A DNA stretch of 64,000 nucleotides from Moringa oleifera. Taxonomy: Eukaryota > Streptophyta > Magnoliopsida > Brassicales > Moringaceae. A program made the translations under genes and the position numbers. Each line of letters starts with the position of its first letter. Position 1 is the first letter of the stretch. The notes beneath the pieces are model-generated. The model did not search any database. It was not told where the DNA came from and saw nothing but the letters and a program-made list of their open reading frames with translations. The stretch spans positions 4,275,501 to 4,339,500 of the forward strand of contig JAJFZO010000028.1 in the NCBI GenBank assembly GCA_021397835.1. The letters run 5' to 3'. Of the stretch, positions 36,950 to 49,300 are shown one piece after another.

Positions 36950-38290
36950 TCCTTTTACATATTTTAAGGTAATTGTTTTTCAGTTCATTTCCTCATTTTC
37001 ATGTGCAATCCTATTAGTAGTACATTTTAAGCTCTAGGTTCAAAGGACTTCCTTGCCTTCTAAGGTGCATAGCTTATAAACTCCACTTCCAATGACTTTT
37101 GTTATTCTATAGGGTCTTCCTAGTTAGGAGCTAGCTTTTTTTTGGCATCTTGTGGATTCAAAACACTAGCTCTCCTCATTACTAATTCCCCTTTTGAGAA
37201 GGTTCTTTCCTTTACCCTCATGTTATGGTATCGTGCCACCTCTATCGATGCACTGTTGCTCATATCTTAGCTTACTATTTGTGCTCTTTAAGCAAATCTA
37301 GGTTAGCTTTTAGATCTGATTATTATTTTCTTCATTATAGGCCCTTACACAATGCAATGCCATCCCGATCTTTAACTGGTACTATTATCTTTATTTCAAA
37401 TGCGATGGAGAAAGGATTTTCTCCTATCGTCATTTTGCTCTTCATTCGATATTCCTACGTTAAACTATGCAACTCCTCTGCTTATGCTTCTTTTGCGTTT
37501 TCGATTTTTCTTTTAAGTGCTTAGAGAATTGTTATATTGGTAACTTTAACTTGGCCATTCGTTTGAGGGTGACCCTCCATGTGGACTTTAATGTGATCTG
37601 TAACTCTTTATAATTGGTCTTGAATCTTGTTCCTTAAAATTAAGATCCATTATCTATAATGATGGCCTTTGGTGCACCGAATCTGTATATGATGGGCTTC
37701 TAGATGAAATCCCATATTTTGTGTGCTGTGATGGTAGGTATGGACTCTTCTTTTACCCATTTGGTTAAATAGTCTATTGTCACAGTCACAAACTTCCTGT
37801 GTCTAGCAGCTATGGGAAATAGGCCCAATAAGTCCGTTTCTCATTATGTAAAAGGCCACAAGATAGCTGCTGGGTTGATCAACGTTATTGGAATGTTGAT
37901 TGAAGGTGCATGTTGTTGACACCTTTAGCATTTTTTCATGTGTCTTCCCCCGTCTTCGTTCAAGGTGGGCCAATAATACCCTAGCTTATAATCTTGTAGG
38001 CTAAGGATTTTGCATCGATATATGTGCCATAAACCCTTTCATGTACTTTGATGAGAACATATTCTTGCTTTTTTAGTACTAGACATCGAAGAAATGGAAA
38101 GGTGAATGACCTTTCATACGATTGTCCTTCCTTTTTGATGAATTTAGTGGCTTTAACGCATACCTTCTTGGCCTCTATTTTGTCTTTAGGTAATTCACCA
38201 TTTTCCAAGAATTTATAAAGCAAGGTGGTCTAATTGTCGACAACGCGTACCATTGTTGTCCTTTTTCCTATGCTTGGTGTCAGTGTTGTC
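36950..38290 (-). pseudogene. Tat integrase relic
   Basis: The minus strand reads FLENGELPKDKIEAKKV and SFTFPFLRCLVLKKQEYVLI then SLAYKI (38211-37985), the zinc-binding N-terminal side. The core and tail are broken up. DLKANLDLLKEHK (near 37300), GELVF (near 37180) and MHLRRQGSPLNLE-type residues (near 37040) correspond to the integrase C-terminal region. Multiple stops and shifts make it non-functional. Confidence 0.75.
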
Positions 38291-38399
38291 TCCATCATGG
38301 CATCTTTCACATTATTTGTATTTAAGGATGCCAACTTGGATAATGCATTTGCTTGGGAGTTATCTCACCTTTAGATTTATTTGATTTGCCAGCCTTAGA

Positions 38400-38850
38400 G
38401 TCCTCCTAAAAGTTACTCTGAATTCTCAAGATACTTGGTCAACCTTTTCTCTCGTACTTCATGTTCCCTTAACATTTATTTGATCGCCAGCTAGGAGTCA
38501 CCTTTTATTTTTATCTTGCTTAGATCTCTCTCATTAACTATAGCCTGATGAGATGTACCTCGTACTCTGCCTCATTGTTTAAGGTCAAAAATTTTAATTT
38601 CTCCTCATACTAGTACTCTGCCTTTTTTAGTCCTTTCAACTAGATCTCGGCTCCGCTTTTCATTCTCCCATAGCACTAGGGACCCATAACTCCCATTCGA
38701 AGACTTGATCATCTTTTGTCATTTCTTTATCATCTATGATTATCTTTGTAAGAACTCCTTCCTTAGTTGTCACGAGGATGGGAGAGGAATCAATGATTAT
38801 GCATTCTACAATGAAGTTTGCCAATGCTTATGCTTTTATCATGGTTTTGG
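38400..38850 (-). pseudogene. Tat RNase H relic
   Basis: The minus strand carries KLKFLTLNNEAEYEVHLIRL near 38610-38560, matching the NNEAEYEAL landmark of gypsy RNase H. Only weak flanking similarity remains. It lies between reverse transcriptase and integrase as expected. Confidence 0.7.
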
Positions 38851-39199
38851 GTTTATAACAACTATCGAATTTACGTAATTCTGTTTACCATTTTATTATT
38901 CAACTGGATGTTTCTGGTTTACTAACAGTTTAGCATAGAGGCTGGTTCGTATTAACCCCCAATATGTGTGCCTAAAAGTATGGATGTAATTTCCTGACTA
39001 TGACAACAACAATGAAAGCCACTTTTTCGAATTTTGGATATCTTATCTCTGGTCTTTGAAGCACTTTACTAACATAGTATATAGGTCTGTACATTGTTTT
39101 CAACCTTTAGTAGAACTACACCCACTACTTCCTTAAACACCGCAATATATAATTAGAGCTATTTGTTTGGTTATGGCTTTGATAGTAGATAAAGATTTT

Positions 39200-39960
39200 G
39201 ACGGTAGCTCTTGAGCTACTCAAATGCCTCTTGGCATTGAGTTGTCCATTCAAAGTTCTTTGTTCGTTTTAATATGCTGAAACATGGGAGGCAATGCTTT
39301 ACCAATTTTGACATAAATCTACTTAAAGCGACAAGCCTCCCTGCCAACCTTTGAACTTCTTCTATGTTTCTTGGAATTCCCATGTTAATGATAGCGAGAA
39401 TTTTGTTCGGTTTAGCCGTTATCCCTCGTTGTGTCACAATGAACCCCAGGTACTTCCCCAGTGATACTCCAAAAGCGCACTTATTTAGATTAAGCTTCAT
39501 ATTGTACTTATGTAAGACTTCAAAGGTCTCCATTAAGTCCTTGGTGTGCTTAGATCTTTTCTTACTTTTGACAATAAGGTCATCAATATAAGTTTTAACG
39601 TTTCTTCAAAATTGTTTGTCGAAGATATGGTTCATGATGCGTTGGTGTGTAGCCCTAGCATTTTTCAACTTGAATCAGTGTGTAATAGTAAGTATCCACG
39701 TCAATAATGAAAGAAATTTATGAAATAAATGCATGTTCGCTGCTTCCCATTAGCCTTTTTTACCATTACAACATTGGTTAGCCATTCTGGGTACTGAACT
39801 TCCCGAATGAATCCAGCTTCTAGCAGTGCTTCCACCTTCCACTTGATAGCATTGTACCTTTCTTGAGAATGTCCTTTTCTTCTATCAAATGGGCTTGACT
39901 GTTGGGTTATTGCATAACTTATGCACAGTTACTTTTGGCATGATCCTAGGTACGTTTGCC
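39200..39960 (-). pseudogene. Tat reverse transcriptase relic
   Basis: The minus strand includes VKTYIDDLIVKSKKRSKHTKDL (quoted in part, near 39597-39535) with the YIDD catalytic box. It continues through METFEVLHKYNMKLNLNKCAF and GKYLGFIVTQRGI (39533-39400), then RLAGRLVALSRFMSK and FEWTTQCQEAFE (39360-39216), the RT-RNase H boundary. Upstream, YQRIMNHIF is visible near 39640. One frame of 105 codons is clean; the rest is broken. Confidence 0.85.
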
Positions 39961-40109
39961 ACTATCCATGCAAAAACATTAGTGTTGGCTTATAAAAACC
40001 TTATGAGACAATCTTACTCTAATTTTGGTTGTTCTACCTGGATTTTTTCCAATTTATATTTCTTTTAACTTCTTCACTGCTTTGTTTTGCATAATTGCTT
40101 TTCATCTTT

Positions 40110-40520
40110 CTAATCCAAGCTGATTTGACACATCAAGTATAGCCTACCTTTAAGCAAAGTCAAATAACATTGATGGGCCGCTTTTTGATATTCTCTTATT
40201 ATCGCCACTCCTCTCGTGGTAGGAAATTTCATTACAAGGTGATATGACGATGTTCTCGCTCGTAAGGCATTTAAACAAGGCCATCCTACTATGGCATTAT
40301 AGGCTGATGGTGTTCCGGCGACCAGGAAGTCCCCTATTATCATCTTTTTACTGGTGGTGTACCTTCCGTAACTTGCAATTTTATGATGCCCTCAATAAGC
40401 ACATTACACTATAAAAGTTGTTAAGGATGTTTTGAACAGTCTCATGTTATTTATACTTAAACCCATTCGTACAGCGCATGGTAATATAAAATGTCTACAA
40501 AGCTTTTGTTGTCAATTAAA
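40110..40520 (-). pseudogene. Tat protease-to-RT linker relic
   Basis: The minus strand reads FLVAGTPSAYNAIVGWPCLN then ALRARTSSYHLVMKFPTTRG (40330-40205) and EYQKAAHQCY. This matches the segment after the aspartic protease in plant gypsy polyproteins (family form DLPSAYNAILGRP-LN). The protease active-site triad itself was not readable. Confidence 0.75.
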
Positions 40521-41289
40521 ATCTGATTTACATTCTTATTGACTATTCTCATCATGACCAATAAAGGATCTTAATGATGGGTGATAACTCCCTCTAAATC
40601 TTCATCGAAAAAACTTATAACATTATTTATTTTTACTCACTTCTATATCTTGTGGTTTTCTTCCCTTTTCCTTGCGTAAGGTTTCCTTCCCGATGAGGTT
40701 TCTCTTTTGAATACCAACCTTGTCGTTATCACGATAACATTTAGGCCATTAGTGATCAGGTTAATGTCTTGGATGTCTTCATCTCTATTGGTTGCTTGCA
40801 CATTTTCCTGAGGTTATGGGGTTGGCTCATCTCCATCTCTTTTCTCTTCTCTCGACCTCCTCTTTGAGGTGAAATAAGGGCTTCTTTTTTTAGGTTTGTC
40901 CACATACCTAGAAAGGGACCTTGATCTTATCAACTCTATTTCGTCCTTTAACTAACAGCATTACTTTGTGTAATGGTCGTGGTCATTATGGAAATGGTCA
41001 TATTTATTTTGCTTTCATATATCTAGACGGGAGTACATTTGTTAGGCCAACTTACTTGGGATCATTTTCAATTTACATCAAGATATGCCTTCTTGTGGTA
41101 GTGAACGAGTGTACCTTTTTTTTTTTCATTCGGCTTTCGACCCTCACTTGGGCTACGTCTTCGTCATTTTTGTTTTGTCTTTTTGTGTCTTATGGTGAGG
41201 GCTAGATCTTGCCATTTTTAGTAACTATCTTTGGGCTTCTATTTTCCTTTTATTATCCTCTTATTGATTAATATACTTTTTATGCTTTA

Positions 41290-41900
41290 ACTAGTAGTTC
41301 TTTAATGGTTCTGGGCATCTTTTTACCTGGGGCATCATGGAACACTTTGACAAGTACTCCCTCCTCGACTACCAACATCGCGACTAATTGGTCCATGATT
41401 TTCACCTCTAGGGTTATCGTAGTGAATCTTTTCATGTATTCTCAAATGGATTCCCTTAGTTACTCATTCATTCGGAATAAACGTGCGATCTCTTATTTCT
41501 TTATCATACTACTTGCAAAGCGTCGTAAAAACATTCGTCTAAGGAGCTTGAATGAGTAAATGGATTTAACTTCGAGTAAGTTGTACTACTATGTTGTTAC
41601 TTTTATAAACATGATTGGGAGCACCCTGTGTTTCATGGCGTCCGATAATCCTTGTAGGTTTGCTATGGTAATAAACCTCTTGATGTAGTCTTGGGAATTT
41701 TTCAATTCTTTAAATCTGTAGATCTAGAGGGCTTTGAACATTGTGGGGGCCAATTATACTAGGATTTGTAGCAATAATAGGTATCCTACAGCTTGGTGAT
41801 ACTCTAGGTTATTAGGATCTCCTTTATTAAGTCAATCATCCATCAAGATCTTTAATTGCTTTTTTATTTTGCCCATTTCTTTTTTTGGGTGATGGGATGT
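41290..41900 (-). pseudogene. Tat gag relic
   Basis: Minus-strand fragments include SFKLLRRMFLRRFASS and KEIARLFRMNE (near 41550-41460), then ENHGPISRDV and IKELLVKA (41390-41290). This corresponds to the retrotransposon gag domain pattern SF-L---F---F-S---K followed by the -LI-A tail. Frames are broken. Confidence 0.6.
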
Positions 41901-42529
41901 GTAAGAGCATTTGTTTGCCACCTTGTATCCCTTGGTATTCTTAAAGTATGGTCCATCATCTTTATTTTTATTATCTAGGTCTGAATAGTTTTATGTTACT
42001 TCCCCCATGGCCTTCAAGGGAATTGCAATTAATGGTTGATGCTCCAAAGGCTACTGGTGATGTTGAGCTCCTTAAGATAGCTATTGATGGACTAACATGT
42101 TAAATACTTTGATCATTTGGTCCATAGACTAGATAAGAGTTGGAAACGTATCCATTTATGGTGAGTGGAACATTAAAGGCCCCATAGAGGGGAAGGTTGA
42201 GACCATGGACACATGTGGGTGCGGTAAATATGGTAAAATATGTGATTGTGCTCCCCTCATCATAATTGGTGGATATATGGTTGTTTAAAGATCATACCTA
42301 CTAGGGTGGCTGGGAGTGGTAACTGCAAAGTTGTCACGAAGGTCAACATCAAAGGGCGGGGTTGATGAGACCATAAGGGTTCGCGTTAAGCCATGGAATG
42401 GCCATGGTTGACTAACTTAAGTCGAGATCAAAATAGTTGTAGCAAGGGCCTCTTGATTATCCAACACTTGGTTAGTGGAACGGGTTTTTAGGGGCATCGT
42501 TATGGCTTTTTGTTACAAATGAAATAATT

Positions 42530-42547
42530 TTCCACAGACGGCGCCAA
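42530..42547 (-). other. Primer-binding site of the Tat element
   Basis: On the minus strand TGGCGCCGTCTGTGG directly follows the 5' LTR end, with a 2-base spacer. TGGCGCC starts are typical tRNA 3'-end complements in plant gypsy elements. It fixes the element's orientation. Confidence 0.8.
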
Positions 42548-43121
42548 TGATGTTACTTGGAATTTTTAAAGTAACAAATTGTATGAATTATTAAGCACAA
42601 GGTAAACACATGATACCTGCGAACAAACAATCTAGTTAGGAGGCTATCGCTAAGCGACTAGGATGGCCTTCGACGTTAAGTTAGTGGCTAGTTTGGCAAA
42701 GTTTTAATATGAAGTTCACCATCTGAATAGAATGTACCTTTGGTTCTCTTTTTATAGGTGCGTCAGGGGTATATTTGTCTTTTTTGCTCGATAAAACTTA
42801 ACCTTGACCTGATTGATGGTGCAAGGACGTATTCTTAGTGTAAACGAAGTCGAAGGTTTATGACTATAGGACAGTGTCCTATACGAGGTATCCTCATATA
42901 GTAAGACCTCTGATAATCGTGATGGCTGTTGCGTGGGCAAGTAGATGCCGCCTTATCTAATATGTGCCTGTCTGATGATTCTAACGAGGCAGGTGTCAAC
43001 TTCACGTTCTAGGCCTATTTTTTGGGTGATCCATTCTCAGCTTCTTAGGCTTTCTTTAGGCGCTCGGGTCATAGGTTGGCCCAAGGTGTCTAAGGCCTAA
43101 ACAAGGTTTAACCTCATCACA
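42548..43121 (-). repeat. 5' LTR of the Tat element
   Basis: Starts TGATGTTACTTGG and ends AACCTCATCACA on the plus strand, and pairs with 32875-33431. Because the element runs on the minus strand this right-hand copy is the 5' LTR. Confidence 0.9.
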
Positions 43122-43624
43122 AATGAAACAAACAAAACCATATAAAAATTACATTAAAGAACAAAATCATCATAATGATTATCAAAATACACAAATATTT
43201 GCATAAATGTTTAAATTAAAAGAAAAATCAAGTTTAATCTAATCAAATCATCTTTTATCTAGTCATTACAGTCATTATCTCGATCCTTATCATCATTATG
43301 CTAATCGAAAGAAGCACTTTATTGACTTAAAGTACCTTATTGCAAGCTTATTTGGTTACTAAGCTTATTAAGACTTTTTTAGTTGAAGTCATTTTTATAA
43401 GCTTGTTTTCTCTTCGGTGCCTTATTTTTATCTTTCTATGCATATGTTCTTTTATATCTCTATGTTGATTTTTTGCCATAACACATTCTCTTTGCAACCG
43501 TTCTTCCATCTTTTTTTCACCTCTTCAATTGCAACATGTTTTCTTTATAGTCATTCTTCCATTTCTACGTGATCTTTATCTAATTATTCTTATATCTCTT
43601 CCAAACAGAACATCATTTGTTGCA

Positions 43625-43790
43625 TTATAATGCTAGGTAGGACATGTGAGAATTAAGAACTAGATCAAATGAACCATAGAAGACAACCTCAGATCCAAAG
43701 CCATATACCTTACTCCTTTTATTCTTCCCACCTGTCACTAGAAAAAAGATGATAGGATCATTAATAGATGATCCCAAGGTAAAGGTATCC
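43625..43790 (-). pseudogene. Plant transposase relic (Ptta/En/Spm type, PF03004-like)
   Basis: The minus strand reads TLGSSINDPIIFFLVTGGKN then KRSKVYGFGSE. The ending matches the KRGRVYGLGSQ signature of the second En/Spm protein of plant CACTA elements. It lies downstream of the TNP2 relic on the same strand within CACTA-3, the usual gene order. Confidence 0.6.
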
Positions 43791-45149
43791 TTTCTCAATT
43801 TTTCATAACCAACATGCACATAATTGACAAAATAAAAAATAAAACGTATCAAAGTAAGAAAAATAAGTACTCATATATTAATAAAATCACAACCTTAAAA
43901 TGGTGAATTAATTAACTCAAATACATTGAAACTGTGAAAAGCCTAAGGCAAAAATCTCATAAAGAAAAGTAAAGGAAATCCACTGCAACTGAATCCAAAA
44001 ATAAAAATTTAAAAAGTAAAACAAAATCCAAATTAAGTTTGTAATATATATGGTTGTATTACCACCTAATGAATACATTAAACACCAATAGATACAACAA
44101 GTGACATGTTTATAACATGTGAACAAAACATAATGAAACATGATAATAAATCAACTCACCCCAAATTACGAAGAAATAAAGCAGGATTGTAATGCCAATT
44201 AAGAAGAAATAATAGATTACATTACAGGCACCCATCATAAAATGTTAAGCCAACAGCTTGACATAACATTCAACACATAATCAAGTGAAGACAAATATAT
44301 CTTATTTGAGATACTTACATAGCAGCTTTATCTGTAGCCGACATGTTGGTTTCATCATTATGGTTCAACTTTGAAAGAGTTCTAAGATGTTGGGATCCAT
44401 TGCAAGTTCCATAGCCTAACAAGTAATAAACGAAAATCAATCAGGTGTAACAATCTATAAAATATAATCAAAAATATTAATTAATAACCAATAAAATATA
44501 ATTAAAAACATAAAATGTAACATAAATGAATTAAAACAAAATAGGTAATAATGATATAATTACAATATAACAAAAAGGTTAAGTTATTATGTGCTTCCCC
44601 CACAGTTGAATGTATGTCCTACTATTACCTATTATGTAATGTGTACATAGGCTTATTTATGATAGGTTAAAAAGTAAAATTTTGAGGTGATGGTGTATGC
44701 TCCAAAAATGATGATCAAGGCAATGGTGTGTGAACTAGAAGCGATATGTGTGAGCTAGAGAAGAGAGTCCATGAGTTAGAGGTAATAGTGTGTGAGCTAG
44801 ATGCTGGGACATGCTTACACCCATGAAAGACATGTCCAAAGTGTATCTACCCTTGCCTCTAATGCCATAACCACCAAGTGCTCCTCCTCTAACATTTATG
44901 AACAATTAACATGGCATGTTTAGTATGAGAATTGAAAAATGATTATAAGTTTAGTTTATAACATATTAAATCACAAACGTTAACAATCAGTCACTACTAA
45001 TAATGTAATTAAAAGAAATTTTGTCTTTATTGCCAAACTCCCTATTGTAAAATGGTGCTTATTTTTCATCTTCATTTTTCAATTAAATTAAGTCTTCCTC
45101 AGCTTAATTGTTTTCACTTTAAGCTTTGACATCTCTTAAATTATTTATA

Positions 45150-45760
45150 ACTTGATCATAAGAAAAATATATAGGCAACTAACAAGTGATATCATCTTGG
45201 GGTAGATCATTCAAACATTCAATTATGTTTCTTGCTTTTGTTTTAATAACCAAATACTAGTCTCTATTCTATGATTGGAATGCAAAATAAATTTGTTTTG
45301 CTTAGTGCACAAAAATAAATGTATCATTCTTTGTATATCTCTCATTAATCTTCATCTTAATGATTATATACTTGAGAATAAATCCTTGCACCCAAGCTCA
45401 AAGGCTCAAACCATTTATGATTGAAGAGTGCCAATCACTTCACATGTATGCTAGGATACTCGATCTCAACTATGTCTTGTAAGATTTTATGATACATAAC
45501 ATCAGTCCTTGTTAAAGCTATTTCAGAGTTATTTACACTTCGATTATGAGCCTAATTAGAAGTATGAAAACAATAGCCATTTATTTAATAAATTAAAAAA
45601 GTCTTGACCTTATTCATAGCTCTTCATGCTCAATCATACAAAAATTGATCCTTCACATAAGTAATAGAATTGTGCACTTTATAATGAGTGACATAGAGAA
45701 CACTTTGTCAACATAAATGCTACTGAAAGATGTTGCAACTTGCAAATTTGCATATCAACA
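45150..45760 (-). pseudogene. CACTA TNP2 transposase C-terminus (DUF4216-like)
   Basis: Minus-strand blocks appear in order: VKTFLIYFINGYCFHTSN then NRSVNNSEIAL (about 45610-45530), ILQDIVEIEYP then LALFNHKWFEPLSLGAR (45490-45390), and ERYTKNDTFIFVH-AKQIYFAFQS (45350-45270), followed by YLVIKTKARN. These match the NGY-FHT, E-I-E-IEYP and KNEPFVLA-QA-QVFYV landmarks of DUF4216 at the end of plant CACTA transposases. Stops and a frameshift are present. This shows CACTA-3 descends from an autonomous element. Confidence 0.75.
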
Positions 45761-46041
45761 CATTAGCCCAAGTTAGATTCATATCCATCAGAAAGTTTTA
45801 ACTCTTTTATCCATTCATAAATAACCCTCTTCTAGTTATATATCCACTGTATACTAAGTTTTCAATTTATGGAGCTTCAATTACCTCTATCATCAAGGTG
45901 CAAGACCTTTTATTGGCAATACAAAAATGAGAATGTATTAGCATTTAAAAAGAAAATTAAAAGAATCACTATGTTTCACGTAAAATTTTTTCAAGGTTTT
46001 TTTAATGGAAACATGATTAATATTTCAAAAAATTAAAAAAG

Positions 46042-46044
<3 letters not shown>

Positions 46045-46074
<30 letters not shown>
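46045..46074. repeat. AT dinucleotide microsatellite
   Basis: About 15 AT units inside the right part of CACTA-3. Confidence 0.95.
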
Positions 46075-46076
<2 letters not shown>

Positions 46077-46365
46077 CTATGATAATTCTTGTTCAAATAT
46101 CATTTATATTATTACAAAATGTTAAAAAAAATTATTGATCCTTCCCATGGAAATTTCAATGGATGATTCCTAAAAAAAAAATTAGCTGATTTTTATGTTA
46201 TTGTCAACATAAATATCGTTCGCATGAAAATTTTTATGGAAATATTATTTTTTTTCATAATCTTAATTTGTCATGGCAATTTTTCATAGGAATCATGAAA
46301 ATTTCAACAAAATAAAATATCGTTGGCATTCTTCATAAGAATTTTGGTGTTTTTTTGTAGATAAT

Positions 46366-49300
46366 CAAACCAACACGAAATCAAACACTCTTAAATATAT
46401 TGTTAACAAAATTTCATTTCTACTAATTATATTCTTATTAGTAAGAATACAACATTTTATATTATCAGTTTTAATCATATCAAAGGCATATGGAAGAGAA
46501 AATTTAAAATTAAATTTCTATCGTAAACTTAACTAAATAATAAAGAGAGATATCTTCTTTGTATAGATAGTTGGAGAAATAATGGGGGAAAGAAAGCTAG
46601 TAGAAGATATGCTTTAAAAGAAGGCAAAGATGGCTAAGCATTTGATGCTTTGATTGTTTACCTGGTTTGTATACCATAACACCTCCAAAGTTCTTCCTTT
46701 CCTTAAATAGTTAAATTTCTCCCAGAAAATCCCTTCCTAATTTTGAAATTCTTGTCTCCAATCCATAAATTTAATTAGATTTTTTAGAAAAATCATTTTT
46801 CCAAGTCAATTCTATTGATTATAGTATCTTTTTTCTTTAATAAACTATGATAAAACTAATAATTATGTGAAATTATCAAGTGGGTTATGTTTGATTACAA
46901 AAGTGATAAATTGTTTTTCATGAAGTTGTCTTGTTTTGTCCTTTACAAACAATTTCTTGGTCATTTCTTATTTTCACTTGTCTTGTTTTCTAATGATACC
47001 TTTTTACTTTATATATAGTTGCTTATTGCTATTATAATGATATAGTAAAGCAAGAAATTTATTTTCTTGAAAACACTTTTTTACAGGAAAAATTATTGTA
47101 TGGCTTGTGCAAGACCAATGAAAGCAGCAATTTTCTAGATTTAATAATGACAAACTACTTAAGTTTTTGATCTCACAAACCCCAAAGGCTCAGATGATAA
47201 GACAAGAGCTCTTTAGAAACTTTTTTGTATTGCTACATATTTCTTCTTGATGCTATTAGTCAGATTATTAAAGAAACTATACATGTGATATTTCTTTTAT
47301 TTTAAGGAAAAAATTTCCAATCAAAGATAACATCAATTTGCTATTCATGGAGTAAAAATTAGAGAGAAGAAAGAGGGAGATAATACATAGGTTTTTTGAC
47401 AAAGAGAAAAATGCTAACTTTATTGGTGCAAGAAATTAGGTTGCTTGATGGAGAAGAAGTAGACCTCAGTCTTGAGCAATGTGAAATTTGTTAATCAAAG
47501 AAGAAATTGTAAAATCTTCTCATAAAATAATAAAAAGGATTGTGGGCAAAGGAAGATGTTGTTGTAAAACACCAAATTATATGAGATTGGTTTATCCTAA
47601 TGTGCCACCAAATATATTAAGATAAAATTTATCTTATCCTGCTTTATAAACAAAATTATGTTACATGATAATACTTATTAAGACTAACTCTGGTTTTCAT
47701 TAATCCTCATTTGTTGATCTCCTTTTTGCTCATATTTGTTTTTTGTTTTGAGTTAATCGGTTAAACTACACATATCTTAGAGATCATTAACTTCGTAATT
47801 TGTTTATCATCATCAAAACATAACATTGTGTTATGCAAGTACTGATTTTCTAAATACTTAGTGATCCCATAGGGTTAGTATTAATGTTTTTATAGAAATA
47901 AAAAACCTTAAACGAGATAATGAAACATGAATAATATGAGAATGTTATAAATAAAAACTATAAGATAAATGACTCGAGCAACAAGATGATAAGTCAATAA
48001 TATTGAAAGCTATAAAGTTTGGTAGTTAGAGTTAATCCTAAATGTAAGACCTTTTTATGTACAACCTCTCTTAATTAACTTCTAAGATTGCAGATCCTAC
48101 ACATAATAAGAAATACAAAAATAAAAATGATAGTGTATCTAGAATCACATAATTGACTAATGAAATAAAATTCAAAATAAGATTAAGAATATGATAGACA
48201 TTGAAAATAAAAAAATAAGGTGTGACAATGAAACTAATTACATTAAAAGAATAAGAGATTATGCTAGAGATAAGAAAACAAAAAATGAAAAATTATGTGA
48301 CATATGATGAGAAAGTCTATAATATAAGACCTACAATTAAGAAGACATAGTTGAAGGACTAGAGAAGAAGGAGACATGATTTTTGGTTAACCTATAAGGA
48401 ACTATTGAAAATATTTAAGCATCTACGTATCCAACAATGGAGAAGTCATTGCAATATTAGATAAGGATTAAAAATTTATTGAAGTGATTGATTATCAACT
48501 CCATTAAAGAGTGTTAGTGGAGCTACTAGTGGGATTATTGATTGGAATGCTTAGGGTTACCAGTGGTGTTAATTGTAGGACTGTTTGTATTACTGGTAGG
48601 TTTGTTTAATAACTTAAAGTATTGATCCTTTTAATGGCTTTTTTATTTCCAAAAACTACATTCACCATGAGTTGCTTTTGTGTATGACCTATTTTGATCA
48701 GCTATGCATAGTTTCTAAGGTGTTGCTAAAAAAAAAAAAAAGAGGAAGAATTTTCTATTATGAGACTTAAGACCTATCTCCTTAATAATAACTCACTTGT
48801 TGGCCTTAAGTAGACAACATAAGATGGGGTGAATTAGATATTTAAAGTTTTTTTCTTAATTAATAAAGGCTAAAAATATTGGAAGCTTGAATCTATTAAG
48901 CAAAATCATTAAAATAAATAAATAATTGATAAAGGGTAGAGATAAACTAATTCATACATATGCTTTTATGTGGTTTAGCAACCTTACCAATCTATTTGAA
49001 GATTACAGACTCTTTTATTGAAAATACGTTTGGTTCTATCTAACCAAGATTTTTATAACAAAGGTGAATCTCCTCACCTTATAACCCAATCTCTTAACAA
49101 TATTAGTAATATGTTTATACAAAACAATAAACTCTCTTAAAAAGTGAATACAAATAAATGAAAGCTCAGTTTTTGCTCAAATAAGGAAGTGTAGAAAGAT
49201 TAACGAATGAAGAGTGAAAAAGAGTATGCAATTTTTGTTTTTAGCTATTCAAGAACATTATTATTCATATTTTCAAAAAGTTTTTTATAGTTACATTTAA

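Larger units (their letters stand above)
32875..43121 (-). mobile_element. Tat-lineage Ty3/gypsy LTR retrotransposon, full-length but decayed
   Basis: Two diverged direct repeats bound the element: LTRs at 32875-33431 and 42548-43121, both starting TGAT(A/G)TTA and ending CTCATCACA. Just inside the right LTR, the minus strand reads TGGCGCCGTCTGTGG, the primer-binding site, so the element is transcribed leftward. Minus-strand relics in order are gag, protease-linker, reverse transcriptase, RNase H and integrase. An extra ORF on the plus strand lies between integrase and the 3' LTR, flanked by two different tandem arrays. This layout defines the Tat group. A target duplication could not be recognised, and the LTRs differ at many positions, so the insertion is old. 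It is nested in CACTA-3. Confidence 0.9.
31989..46362 (-). mobile_element. CACTA-3, En/Spm-type transposon split by a nested retroelement
   Basis: The left end is CACTACGAAAAAGTTCACC (31989). The right end reads GGTGTTTTTTTGTAGAT (to 46362), an inverted match whose final TG appears mutated to AT. AAT flanks both ends (31986-31988 and 46363-46365). Both subterminal regions share GAAATTTTCATG/CATGAAAATT-type words (32100-32760 and 45950-46340). Transposase relics lie on the minus strand (45150-45760 and 43625-43790). The 10.2-kb Tat element at 32875-43121 is inserted in it; without that, CACTA-3 is about 4.1 kb. The imperfect right terminus keeps confidence below certain. Confidence 0.7.

Noticed and set aside
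37225..37524. 99-codon plus-strand open frame
   Set aside because: Reverse shadow of the minus-strand Tat integrase C-terminal relic.
32870..43126. Five-base target duplication for the Tat element
   Set aside because: CTAAT on the left and AATGA on the right do not match; the duplication is lost or the boundary is off by a few bases.
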